Positions 55,032 through 63,713 of a stretch of DNA of 64,000 bases are shown here, piece by piece; the stretch's first letter is position 1; every line of letters begins with the position of its first letter. The position numbers and the translations under genes are program-made. Below the pieces are notes generated by a model that was given only the letters and a program-made list of their open reading frames with translations, searched no databases and was not told the DNA's origin. This DNA is from Paenibacillus sp. FJAT-29882 (GTDB lineage: Bacteria > Bacillota > Bacilli > Bacillales > DSM-1321), in the NCBI RefSeq assembly GCF_001510645.1, contig NZ_LMVB01000001.1:1478436-1542435 (forward strand), written 5' to 3'.

Positions 55032-56078
55032 TTAATTTGGTAAAAATTTCACACATACTGGATATGGAACAGCAACATTGGATTGTTCTAATGTTAGTTT
55101 TCCAGTTTCTACATTACGAGAATAGAGAACAAGGTTGCCTGACTGTTCGTTAGAAGCAACCAAGAATTTTTCAGTTGGATCTAATACGAAATCACGTGGC
55201 CAATTGCCCTCAGTAAAAGTATGCTCAATGAAGGCTAATTCTCCTGTTTCGTTATTTACGCTGAACAGGGCAATGCTGTTATGTCCACGATTCCCGACGT
55301 ATACAAAACGACCATCAGACGATAAATGAATGGCACTTCCTTGACTATTTTCTGTGAAGTCTGCTGGAATAGCAGAAATATATTGAACTTCAGTAAACTT
55401 CGCATCTTCACTGTTATAGGACATGACGATAACTTCATTGCTGAGCTCTGTCATTACATAAGCAAATTTGCCATTAGGATGAAAGGCAATATGTCTTGGT
55501 CCACTTCCAGGCTTGACAGATAAGCTATTTTTGATTTCAAGTGAGTTATTTTCAATGCTATACGTTACAATTTTATCAATTCCAAGATCGACCACGACAG
55601 CATATTTCTCATCAGGAGTAAAACCTGAAAAATGAACATGTGACTTCTCTTGACGCTCTACATTTGGCCCAGACCCTGTATGTTGAACGAAAGCTGAAAC
55701 TGGAGCCACTTTTCCTCCATCCGTATTATATAATTCGGCCGTACCGCGATGATAATACCCAGTTAGGACCTTTTCATTTGTATGGTCCACACTAACGTGA
55801 CAAGGCGATGAACCAGGAGAAACTTCAGAATTCAATAGAGTAAGTTTACCATTATCTTCTGATATTTTGTAAGAAGATAATCCGCCAAACTCACCTTCTT
55901 TACCGACTGCATACAATGTTTGACTATCTGCTGTGACCGTTATATAGGTTGGATTTTCCAGCTCTGCAGCTAGAGTTGGAGTACTTAATTCTTTGTTCTC
56001 AGTATCAAGTGTAAATGTATAGATTCCTTTACTGTCGCCTTTTGTATATGTACCAATATACCCTCTAAAAACTGTCAT
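55032..56078 (-). CDS. pgl: 6-phosphogluconolactonase (seven-bladed propeller type)
   Basis: The enzyme has 348 residues from the ATG that follows ggaggctgaaaaa; an ATG 15 bases upstream lies in the ribosome site. It is of the YbhE/YkgB lactonase family (B. subtilis Pgl, about 349 residues), which hydrolyses 6-phosphogluconolactone in the pentose phosphate pathway. Family blocks: GYIGTYTKGDSKGIYTF, GSSPCHVSVD, GSGPNVERQEKSHVHF, GSGPRHIAFHPNGKFAYVM and GNWPRDFVLDPTEKFL. It is monocistronic. Confidence 0.9.
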   Translation of the reverse strand: MTVFRGYIGTYTKGDSKGIYTFTLDTENKELSTPTLAAELENPTYITVTADSQTLYAVGKEGEFGGLSSYKISEDNGKLTLLNSEVSPGSSPCHVSVDHTNEKVLTGYYHRGTAELYNTDGGKVAPVSAFVQHTGSGPNVERQEKSHVHFSGFTPDEKYAVVVDLGIDKIVTYSIENNSLEIKNSLSVKPGSGPRHIAFHPNGKFAYVMTELSNEVIVMSYNSEDAKFTEVQYISAIPADFTENSQGSAIHLSSDGRFVYVGNRGHNSIALFSVNNETGELAFIEHTFTEGNWPRDFVLDPTEKFLVASNEQSGNLVLYSRNVETGKLTLEQSNVAVPYPVCVKFLPN

Positions 56079-56170
56079 TTTTTCAGCCTCCATTTATTTC
56101 TTCAAATACATCTTACCATAAACTCTCTTTATTCAGACAACTCTATGCTCAATCAAACGATATATCACAT

Positions 56171-56347
56171 TTAAGAGAATGAAGTGATCCAGATCATCAA
56201 GGTTAAAACTAAAAGAACAACAAGCATAGATCCAACAATTCTTTCATTACGAATGTCTTCATTTTTAACAAGTCTTTTTAATAGGGTCGTTACATTTAAA
56301 AATACAGCCATAGTAATTAGCGGAATAATAAAATAAAAATAATCCAT
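56171..56347 (-). CDS. Small two-helix membrane protein, unknown
   Basis: The 58-residue protein starts MDYFYFIIPLITMAVFLNVT. Two hydrophobic helices (about 4-20 and 38-55) are joined by a charged loop KRLVKNEDIRNERIVG. A ggaggt site lies 12 bases before the ATG, which is longer than usual. Codon use and clean helix pattern support a real gene. I know no named family. Confidence 0.6.
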   Translation of the reverse strand: MDYFYFIIPLITMAVFLNVTTLLKRLVKNEDIRNERIVGSMLVVLLVLTLMIWITSFS

Positions 56348-56623
56348 ATAATCCCATACACCTCCAATGCGAATTATCCTTATTATACCAAATTATAAAT
56401 CTTTAAAAGTATAATGTCATTTCTGTGGAAAAGGGGCGGAGCTTCGCAAAATCAGCACAGCAAAGCCACTTTCATAAGGTGATACAATTTGCGAACCTGA
56501 ACATTTTTCATCGTTTTAGTTGAGATCAGATGCTTGTGGATGTTTTTTAAGAGGATAAGTATTTTGATTTTGCTAGAAAAGTGGTACTCTTATCAGTACA
56601 TAACATTGATGAAGGTGAGTCAA

Positions 56624-57526
56624 ATGGGGTTTTTAGGAGTTTTACTGCCGATTTTTGCGATATTTATTTTAGGGTTTATTGGTCAAAAGAAGTTTCACTT
56701 TGATACAAAAGTCATTTCGACAATGGCACTTTATTTAATGAGTCCGTTTCTAGTCTTTCGGACATTCTATACAACAGAATTTGATAAAGACTATCTATAT
56801 ATGATTCTCTATACATTTAGCCTTTGCTTAGCTCTAATTCTTCTTGTATACGTTGTGGCATTCTTTCGAAAATATGATATTAGAGAAACATGCGCGATGA
56901 TTTTAGCATCTTCGTTCATGAATAATGGGAATTATGGAACGCCAGTTGTTTTTCTATTGTTTGGCGCAGCGGGTCTTAAGTACGCGATTGTTCTGATGGT
57001 GATTCAGCAAATGGTTATGTGCACAGTGGGAGTGTATTATGCTGCTAAAGGAAGTCCTGAAGGAAATGGGATCAAATCAGCGCTCCGTGCCGTAAGCAGA
57101 ATGCCAATCGTCTATGGGGCAATCGCCGGCATTTTATTTAAATATATGGGAATCTCTTTAACTGATCCGATGCTAGCAGCAGTCAGTCTTGTTGCGGATG
57201 CAGCGATCCCAACTATAATGATAACGCTTGGGATGCAACTTGCTAATATTTCTATAAAAAATGTAGCTATCAATAAATTGTCATTATCACTAATTCTTAA
57301 ACTGGCCATATCCCCAATTATCGCGTTTTGTATCTCGTTGTTCTTACCAGTAGATGATCTTGTTAAACAAATTATGATTATTATGGCTGCGATGCCGACT
57401 GCGGCGAATACAACGATGTACGCATTGCAGTATAATACAGACCCTGAATTTGTATCAAGTGCGACATTTATAAGTACGGTGTTAAGTTTAGTAACGCTGC
57501 CAGTCGTATTCTATATTGTGATTTAA
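56624..57526 (+). CDS. AEC family transporter
   Basis: It has 300 residues; start is the ATG after gaaggtgagtcaa, giving MGFLGVLLPIFAIFILGFIGQ, the normal AEC beginning. Upstream in-frame codons to 56534 are not conserved. Ten helices are arranged in two halves; helix 4 has SSFMNNGNYGTPVVFLLFG with the NxGxxG-P crossover, and AMPTAANTTMYALQYN lies near the end. AEC proteins export auxin in plants and organic acids such as malate in bacteria; the substrate here is open. Confidence 0.88.
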   Translation: MGFLGVLLPIFAIFILGFIGQKKFHFDTKVISTMALYLMSPFLVFRTFYTTEFDKDYLYMILYTFSLCLALILLVYVVAFFRKYDIRETCAMILASSFMNNGNYGTPVVFLLFGAAGLKYAIVLMVIQQMVMCTVGVYYAAKGSPEGNGIKSALRAVSRMPIVYGAIAGILFKYMGISLTDPMLAAVSLVADAAIPTIMITLGMQLANISIKNVAINKLSLSLILKLAISPIIAFCISLFLPVDDLVKQIMIIMAAMPTAANTTMYALQYNTDPEFVSSATFISTVLSLVTLPVVFYIVI

Positions 57527-57854
57527 CCTAAAATGGAACTTCTCATTAGTTGATATCCAGTAGGGTTAGCCCAGATATCAATTGAAAAAAGAGGAATAGT
57601 AAAATAAGTAACGCATAAACTTAATTCATTCAACCAATCATTAAGAAATGAAATTATTTCTCGGGAAAGCGCAAGTTTTTACATTTTTTTTGAAAATAGC
57701 AATTATTTTCTCGGAATAATCCGATTAATAGCGAAGGATATCGAAAAATCTCCAAATTGAATCGTGAGACAAGCTTTTTTTAACACCACGACTTAATATA
57801 GAAAGTACTATATGATCCTAGCTGCTGAAAAAAGATGATAATGGGGGAAATCAT
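57527..57854. other. AT-rich intergenic region with an 8-bp inverted repeat
   Basis: No gene is seen. ttgatatc (57550-57557) and gatatcaa (57574-57581) form a hairpin with a 16-base loop; no T-run follows. The next gene's ribosome site is gggggaaatcat. Confidence 0.4.
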
Positions 57855-58265
57855 ATGTTGCAAACGGCTATAGAACTTATAAATCGTGAAGAAATCGAAG
57901 GAATATTAAAAGAAATAGTTAAAGCTGAGTATGAAGAAGTACGGGAAGAAGGATTGCTGCTGTGTATGGAATGTGGTGATGTTGATTTATATATTGCAGC
58001 TTCACATCATGAAGGTCTTCAAGAGGCCATTAATAAGAACTTTGAAACAGATGAGTGTGGCGATGTTATCGACCGTAAGCTGCATCAGCAACTTATGGAT
58101 GATTTATTCGAATATTTTCTTGAACTTCACCAAGAAAGCGGGTTTTTCGATTTCTACCCAGCTGGATTATATATTGTGAATGGTGAGAAACGGGGGTCTG
58201 AAACAGACATGCTGGCTCCTAAGGGATTGTTTTATGCCCCGTTTGAAGATGCACGGACTGATTAA
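57855..58265 (+). CDS. Unknown acidic cytosolic protein
   Basis: The 136-residue protein follows tgggggaaatcat. It is acidic, without signal or helices. It has three Cys (LLLCMECGDVD and DECGD) that could bind a metal, a helical middle (HQQLMDDLFEYFLELHQESGFFDFYPAG) and a C-terminal KRGSETDMLAPKGLFYAPF. I do not recognise the family. It is monocistronic with a strong terminator. Confidence 0.65.
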   Translation: MLQTAIELINREEIEGILKEIVKAEYEEVREEGLLLCMECGDVDLYIAASHHEGLQEAINKNFETDECGDVIDRKLHQQLMDDLFEYFLELHQESGFFDFYPAGLYIVNGEKRGSETDMLAPKGLFYAPFEDARTD

Positions 58266-58270
58266 ATAGA

Positions 58271-58303
58271 TGTAAAAAAACCGACAATTGTCGGTTTTTT
58301 TAT
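58271..58303. terminator. Terminator of the gene at 57855
   Basis: aaaaaaaccgacaa, ttgtcggttttttta is a nearly perfect palindromic stem with T-runs on both strands, so it also serves the convergent kinase pseudogene. Confidence 0.9.
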
Positions 58304-58314
58304 TGGGGAAAAAT

Positions 58315-59560
58315 TCAGGGTTTCATCACATAGGGAAATTGAAGGATAAAGCAAGTACCTTCATCTGATTTACTAGAAACTTCATGTTTCCCATGCATTC
58401 TTTTGATTATATCAAAGGAAATCATTAGACCAAGTCCCGTACCTTTTGTTTTGGTTGAATAGTATGGCTGTCCGAGTTGTTTCAGTTGTTCATGTGTCAA
58501 TCCACACCCCTCATCTTTAATCTTGATTATGATCATATTATCTTTTAAAAAGGAGATCAAATGAAGTTTTCCACCTTTTTGATCCATTGATTCAATTCCA
58601 TTTTTTAAGAAATTTAAGATCAGTTGCTTAAACTCGTTCTGATTTCCAATCATCGTTAAATTTTCATCTATATGTACAATAATTTCTACGTTTGAATATG
58701 CAGAATACGGCCTCATAAAATCGGCGATTTCGATTAAAGAAGTGCTAACAGAGAATATTTCGGTATGTATATTGCCAGGTCTGGAAAGTGAGAGAAAATC
58801 ATTGATAATATGGTGCGTTCTATCGAGCTCGGTAAGTGAAATAGAAATATACATTTATTGATCTTTAGTCAGGTTTTCTTCATCCTTCAACATCTGCAAA
58901 AAAACGTTGATTGTTGTCATTGGGTTCCGTATTTCATGGGCTACTGATGCAGCTAATTGGCTGATTGCATTTAACTTCTCTGCATTTTTTAATTGATCCA
59001 ACATCGACTCTTGTAATCTACTAGTTTCTAATAGATAGATAATGCAGCAGAGTGCAAGTGAAGAAACAGCAGTGAAAATTAATAAATGGAGATAATATTC
59101 TTGGTTATTTGTGTAAGTCATAAAGATAAAGCGGGTAATTGTGATCATGGAATAAAAGCTTATTGCTTGCAACAGCTTTTGTTTGTAAGAAAAAAGCTTG
59201 TAATTTAGCACTCCAATAAAATAAAAAGGCCATTAGGGAATAATTAATGATTAGCATGCCTAATTGAGCAGGGTCCATTATGGCTTTGACCATAATTAAA
59301 GTAGCAATTGTCAGAATGCCAAATAAGGGTCCCAGGTAAAAGTAAGCGATATAAATGGAAATGAATTTCATATCGAATTCCAAACCATCCGCTATTTGAA
59401 TCGGAAATAAAAGGGTTAACAAAAGAGAAAAAACAATCGTTACAAACAAGATGTTACGCCCTCTAAATGAAGTTTTTTGCCTAAAGAACATATTGTTAAT
59501 TAAAGGGATAAACATCATGGTAAAAAAATGAAGGAATAAACTTTCAATAAATAATCTCAA
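58315..59560 (-). pseudogene. KinB-like sensor histidine kinase, broken by a frameshift and a nonsense codon
   Basis: The start is TTG 59560 after aggaggagcgccgtt. The N-terminal part (frame to about 59210) is a five-helix LytS-YhcK type sensor. Near 59210-59230, in a T/A-rich run, the frame shifts; the second frame continues NYKLFSYKQKLLQ and reaches the HisKA motif AHEIRNPMTT. At 58855-58857 an in-frame TAA interrupts NLTKDQ-MYISISLTELDRT. Beyond it the same frame gives N box FLKNGIESM, DEGCGL and GTGLGLMISFDII. All parts of a roughly 415-residue kinase like sporulation kinase KinB are present. Two independent lesions make a sequencing artefact less likely. Confidence 0.8.
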
Positions 59561-59804
59561 AACGGCGCTCCTCCTATAAACCCAACTAAATGAATAGGAT
59601 TATATCAAAGTAAATGGATAAAATATATAGAATGACTAATATACAAATAAAACGGTCTGATTAAAAGAAGATTCCAGAAAATACACTAGAAATATCTTGA
59701 ATGATGTATGCGGTTACGAAAGTGTTCTGATGTAACTATTGCTGAAATTCTAAGGAAGATCAACTATACCGGGATACTATTTTTTGGTGAGTTTATAATT
59801 AGAT

Positions 59805-59834
59805 TTGACTAAACTAGTAGTTTGTGAATATAAT
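59805..59834 (+). promoter_or_regulatory. Sigma-A promoter of the gln-type operon
   Basis: TTGACT (59805-59810), 18-base spacer, perfect TATAAT (59829-59834), about 100 bases before the first ATG. Confidence 0.65.
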
Positions 59835-59936
59835 TTCTGTATAGTTATAAATTTTTGAATATTTTAAAAAATCAATAAATTTAGCATTACCTGTCTAAAT
59901 CTTACATAATAGTTACTAGTTACGGGGGGAGACAGA

Positions 59937-60665
59937 ATGATTGTTTTTGACAAAGTAAATAAGTATTATGGGGATTTTCATGTACTGAAGACTATTAATC
60001 TAACCATCAATAAAGGGGAGGTAGTCGTTGTTATAGGGCCTTCTGGTTCTGGTAAAAGTACATTGCTACGATGTATCAACCATTTGGAGTCGATAACTGA
60101 AGGTATGTTAACAGTGAATGGGATTTCGGTAAGTGATAAGAAAACAAATATTAATAAGCTCCGCCGTGAAATTGGCATGGTTTTTCAGCATTTTCACCTA
60201 TATCCTCATAAAACCGTTCTTCAAAATATTATCCTGGCACCTATGAAAGTATTAGGACAAACCAAATCACAAGCAAAAGAAATCGCTCTTAAATATTTAG
60301 AAAAAGTAGGAATTGCTGATAAAGCGCAATCATACCCATCGCAACTTTCTGGTGGACAGCAGCAACGTGTTGCCATAGCAAGAGGACTTGCGATGAGCCC
60401 AGAAATTATGTTATTTGACGAACCGACTTCAGCACTAGACCCTGAAATGATTGGGGAGGTACTTGATGTTATGAAGGCTTTGGCACATGAGGGAATGACG
60501 ATGGTCGTTGTCACTCACGAGATGGGGTTTGCCCGAGAAGTGGCTGACCGGATCGTATTCATGGACCAAGGTCAAATTTTAGAAGAAGCAACTCCGGCAG
60601 AGTTTTACGAGAATCCAAAAGAAGAAAGGGCTCAACTATTTCTCAGCCGTATACTAAATCATTAA
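59937..60665 (+). CDS. glnQ: Amino acid (glutamine-type) ABC transporter ATPase
   Basis: The 242-residue ATPase follows acggggggagacaga. Walker A is [14 protein letters not shown]-loop [16 protein letters not shown], signature [15 protein letters not shown], Walker [15 protein letters not shown] and switch His [11 protein letters not shown]. It is the standard polar-amino-acid uptake ATPase. Together with the binding protein and two permeases it gives the glnQ-glnH-glnM-glnP order of B. subtilis. Glutamine is the likely substrate by order and similarity; glutamate or arginine remain possible. Confidence 0.93.
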   Translation: MIVFDKVNKYYGDFHVLKTINLTINKGEVVVVIGPSGSGKSTLLRCINHLESITEGMLTVNGISVSDKKTNINKLRREIGMVFQHFHLYPHKTVLQNIILAPMKVLGQTKSQAKEIALKYLEKVGIADKAQSYPSQLSGGQQQRVAIARGLAMSPEIMLFDEPTSALDPEMIGEVLDVMKALAHEGMTMVVVTHEMGFAREVADRIVFMDQGQILEEATPAEFYENPKEERAQLFLSRILNH

Positions 60666-60687
60666 AAAAGTAAGAGGGGGAACACAA

Positions 60688-61500
60688 ATGGTGAATCCAA
60701 AGAAGTTTTTCAAAATGGCAACTCTGCCACTAATGGCAGCGATGATGCTAGCTGGTTGTGGAAACAGTGATTCAAGCTCAGGATCAGACAATAGTGAGAA
60801 AGCTGGAGTATTGGCAAAGGTTGAAAAAAGCGACAAAATTGTGTTCGGCGTTAAAAACGATACACGGCTGTTCGGTCTTAAAAATCCAAGCACAGGAGAA
60901 GTGGAAGGCTTTGATATTGATATCGCAAAAGCGCTCTCTGGTGAAATCCTTGGCGATGAATCTAAAGTGGAGTTTAAAGAGGTTACCTCAAAGACTAGAA
61001 TTCAACTTTTGAAAAATGGGGATATCGATGCGATTATCGCAACGATGACCATTTCAGAAGAACGTAAAAAAGAAGTAGATTTTACAGATGTATACTTTGA
61101 TGCAGGGCAATCGTTGTTAGTGAAAAAAGGTAGTGATGTAACAGGTATTGACAGTCTTGTTGGCAAAACAGTACTGGCTGTAAAAGGATCGACCTCTACA
61201 ATAAATATACGTGAAAAAGCACCTGATGCAGAAGTGTTAGAATTTGAAAATTACTCAGAAGCATTTGCCGCTCTTAAACAAGGCAAAGGTGATGCCTTAA
61301 CTACGGATGACTCCATCCTTTATGGCATGGCTGATGAAGATCCGAGTTTTGAATTAGTCGGAGGAACATTTACAGAAGAACCATACGGTATTGCCGTGAA
61401 AAAAGGTAATGAAGATTTTGTTAAGAAATTAAACGAAGCATTGAAAGCTCTTAAAGATTCCGGTAAATACGATGAAATCCATAATAAATGGATAAAGTGA
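60688..61500 (+). CDS. glnH: Glutamine-type ABC transporter substrate-binding lipoprotein
   Basis: The 270-residue protein follows taagagggggaacacaa. The signal peptide ends in the lipobox MLAGC (Cys about residue 23), then a Ser/Asp linker. The SBP_bac_3 fold shows DTRLFGLKNPSTGEVEGFDIDIAKAL, TMTISEERKKEVDFTDVY and KGSTSTINIREKAP. The Arg in the ERKKEVDF block binds the amino-acid carboxylate. The stop codon TGA is part of the first bases (aaagtgaaac) of the long family A element that follows. Confidence 0.93.
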   Translation: MVNPKKFFKMATLPLMAAMMLAGCGNSDSSSGSDNSEKAGVLAKVEKSDKIVFGVKNDTRLFGLKNPSTGEVEGFDIDIAKALSGEILGDESKVEFKEVTSKTRIQLLKNGDIDAIIATMTISEERKKEVDFTDVYFDAGQSLLVKKGSDVTGIDSLVGKTVLAVKGSTSTINIREKAPDAEVLEFENYSEAFAALKQGKGDALTTDDSILYGMADEDPSFELVGGTFTEEPYGIAVKKGNEDFVKKLNEALKALKDSGKYDEIHNKWIK

Positions 61501-61817
61501 AACTTCAATAATTGGGGGGCTTCATCCCCCACTGATTGAGTCCCGTTCAAGTGTCGCTAATACCTTCACGCAGCATAGGTAAAGCGACACTACGAACTAA
61601 GGTTTAATGAATCACAGACTAAGTACGCCACGTCCTCATGTCTTCGTCTGTGTGACCCACATCCTGTGGGCCTCTACTATACCTTTGAAGACCACAAAGG
61701 TAAGTTTCATTATCTCACCAATCGGGCTTTTACGGGCAAGTTTATCCCTCCTACCGCTTCTTTGATTCCTCTAAGCCTTGTAGTAGGGTCTTGACTTTCC
61801 GTTAATGGGGGATAAAG
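61494..61817. repeat. Family A element, long structured form, inside the gln operon (A9)
   Basis: It starts aaagtgaaacttcaataatt within the glnH stop codon and ends atgggggataaag. Hairpins readable by eye: ggggg/ccccc near the left end, gtgtcgct/agcgacac (perfect 8 bp), cacagac/gtctgtg, cccaca/tgtggg and accttt/aaaggt. The right arm holds attcctctaagcctt, seen in A2 in reverse. It separates glnH from the permease genes by 400 bases and probably affects their expression. Confidence 0.8.
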
Positions 61818-61899
61818 AAAGATTAATGGATTTTGGTTATAATTTTTTTGGGATGGGCGTACTTGCTCATCCTGATTAGTTAGAGGAGTTGTTGTTAAA

Positions 61900-62535
61900 G
61901 TGAATTTCTCGATATTAACGGATAATATGGACATGTTTCTTGAAGGATTCAAGGTTACTATAATTGCAAGTATCACTGCACTTATCGCAAGTTTATTGCT
62001 TGGAGCATTTATTGCTGTATTAAGAATTGCTCCATACAAGCCATTGAATTGGCTTGGCACTACATATGTTGAATTCTTCCGCAACATTCCACTGTTAATC
62101 ATTATGCTATTCGTTTATTTAGTATTTAATTTCAAAGGGCTTACGGCTGGAACAATTGCTTTAACCATTTATACAACAGCTTTCATTGCAGAGGCAATTC
62201 GCGCTGGTATACTTTCGATTCCCAAGGGTCAAATGGAAGCGGCACGTTCCTCAGGTCTTACATATAGTCAGGCAATGAGAATTATTATTTTACCTCAAGC
62301 AATTAAAGTGGTAATACCTCCACTCGGCAATCAATTTATTAATCTGGTAAAGAACTCTTCTTTAGTAGCTGTCATAGCCGGCGGTGATTTGATGTATCAA
62401 GCTGATCTTATTTCAGCAAGAACCTTTAAAGTAATGGATACGTATATCTTAGTTGCTATGTTTTATTTAATATTAACCATTCCTTTAAGTCTTGGCGTAG
62501 GGTATTTAGAGAAACGCCTGGCTAAGAGTAATTGA
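61900..62535 (+). CDS. glnM: Amino acid ABC transporter permease 1
   Basis: The 211-residue permease starts at GTG 61900, 12 bases after gaggag. It has five helices and the His/Glu/PAAT family marks: EFFRNIPLLIIMLF, YTTAFIAEAIRAGILSIPKGQMEAARSSGLTYSQAMRIIILPQA (EAA loop). It pairs with the next gene. The 400-base gap from glnH is filled by element A9. Confidence 0.92.
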   Translation: MNFSILTDNMDMFLEGFKVTIIASITALIASLLLGAFIAVLRIAPYKPLNWLGTTYVEFFRNIPLLIIMLFVYLVFNFKGLTAGTIALTIYTTAFIAEAIRAGILSIPKGQMEAARSSGLTYSQAMRIIILPQAIKVVIPPLGNQFINLVKNSSLVAVIAGGDLMYQADLISARTFKVMDTYILVAMFYLILTIPLSLGVGYLEKRLAKSN

Positions 62536-62548
62536 AGGAGGGATACCG

Positions 62549-63199
62549 ATGGATTTTATTGGTGCATATTCAGCTGATAATCTAACATTTCTAGTGAATG
62601 GTTTTTGGCTGACGCTTAAAATGGCTTTTATTGCTATTATTTTAAGCTTCATACTTGGTGGAGTTGTTGGAACGCTTCGTTTTGCCCAAATACCTGTCCT
62701 ATCACAAGTACTTGCAGTGATTGTCGAGGTTATTAGAAATTTACCCTTATTATTAATTATTTTCTTTACATTCTTTGCGCTACCAGAAATCGGGATTAAA
62801 TTCAAGGAAGTTCCAGCAGCTATTATTGCCTTAACTATTTTTGAAGCAGCCATGTTATCTGAAATTATTCGAAGTGGATTAAATTCAATCGATAAAGGTC
62901 AAATGGAAGCTGCACGTTCATCAGGCTTAAGTTACTTTCAAGCATTATGGCATATAATAGTACCACAAGCTTTACGAAGAATGGTACCGCCGACAGTTAG
63001 CCAGTTTATTTCCTTACTAAAAGATACGTCACTTGCGGTCGTAATTTCCGTTCCGGAACTGACACATCAAGCCCAAATTGTCTACGGACAAAAAAGCGGA
63101 TACCTAGAACCAACCTTATTGGTAGTTGTTCTCATGTATTTCGTCGTGAACTATACATTATCCATACTGTCACGCCGATTAGAAGTAAAACGAACATAA
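62549..63199 (+). CDS. glnP: Amino acid ABC transporter permease 2
   Basis: It has 216 residues and starts at the ATG after gaaggagggataccg, 13 bases past the first permease. Marks include VEVIRNLPLLLIIFFTF and the EAA loop GLNSIDKGQMEAARSSGLSYFQALWHIIVPQAL. It shares the RSSGL-x-Y core with permease 1, as is usual in heterodimers of this family. The stop TAA supplies the first bases of the family A element A10. Confidence 0.92.
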   Translation: MDFIGAYSADNLTFLVNGFWLTLKMAFIAIILSFILGGVVGTLRFAQIPVLSQVLAVIVEVIRNLPLLLIIFFTFFALPEIGIKFKEVPAAIIALTIFEAAMLSEIIRSGLNSIDKGQMEAARSSGLSYFQALWHIIVPQALRRMVPPTVSQFISLLKDTSLAVVISVPELTHQAQIVYGQKSGYLEPTLLVVVLMYFVVNYTLSILSRRLEVKRT

Positions 63200-63251
63200 A
63201 GTGAAACTTCAATCAGTAGGGGTTTTACTGCTCGTTAAAGCACGGAATAAA
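63198..63251. repeat. Family A element, short form, at the glnP stop (A10)
   Basis: It runs from aaagtgaaacttcaatcagt through aggggttttactgctcgtta to gcacggaataaa. The first base pair of the element lies in the TAA of glnP. Family B element B5 begins where it ends. Confidence 0.8.
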
Positions 63252-63360
63252 AGGGTCTGACGACACACTCTATACATCGTTTATTATGACATTTATACAT
63301 AATATAAACGATATTATAGTGGATGTGGTGTTCTGATCCTTACGTTATGGGACAGTCTAT
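63249..63360. repeat. Family B element adjoining A10 (B5)
   Basis: It reads aaaagggtctgacgacaca at the left and tccttacgttatgggacagt at the right. The centre has tatcgttt-type palindromes (atcgtttat/ataaacgat). The direct contact with a family A element makes a compound repeat. Confidence 0.7.
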
Positions 63361-63538
63361 TTCAATGTTTATCCAAAGTATTAAATGGTTCGTAACGAAT
63401 TACATAATAATATTATGTTAACTTTTAAGAAATAGATGTTTAGGAGGTTGTTCAAAAATTCCAGTAAATTAGTTTATTAATCATTCATTGTCACAAGCCA
63501 AGCTCTATCTTGAATAAGATAGATTGAGGTGGAAAACC

Positions 63539-63694
63539 ATGGATTCATTAGAAAAACAAAAAGAAGAGACCGTTCTTTTTGAAACAGAATGTCCAAAATC
63601 AGTGGATTCTACGAATGATTATGTAAGGGATGGTTCCTCAGAGTATATTGAACAATTATTTATGTATTTTTGTAAAACAAACCGCCATATTTAA
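63539..63694 (+). CDS. 51-residue orphan protein with its own terminator
   Basis: It starts MDSLEKQKEETVLFETECPK after tgaggtggaaaacc and ends FCKTNRHI. It is acidic and soluble with two Cys. The stop codon lies within the loop of a strong terminator hairpin, which supports a compact real gene. I know no family for it. Confidence 0.6.
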   Translation: MDSLEKQKEETVLFETECPKSVDSTNDYVRDGSSEYIEQLFMYFCKTNRHI

Positions 63695-63713
63695 TAATGG
63701 CGGTTTGTTTTAT
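63676..63713 (+). terminator. Terminator overlapping the end of the 51-residue gene
   Basis: aaacaaaccgccat, atttaata, atggcggtttgttt is a perfect stem followed by tatg; the left arm is inside the coding region. Confidence 0.85.

Noticed and set aside
61710..62102. Minus-strand 130-residue frame
   Set aside because: It is antisense to the long family A element and glnM and has no start signal.
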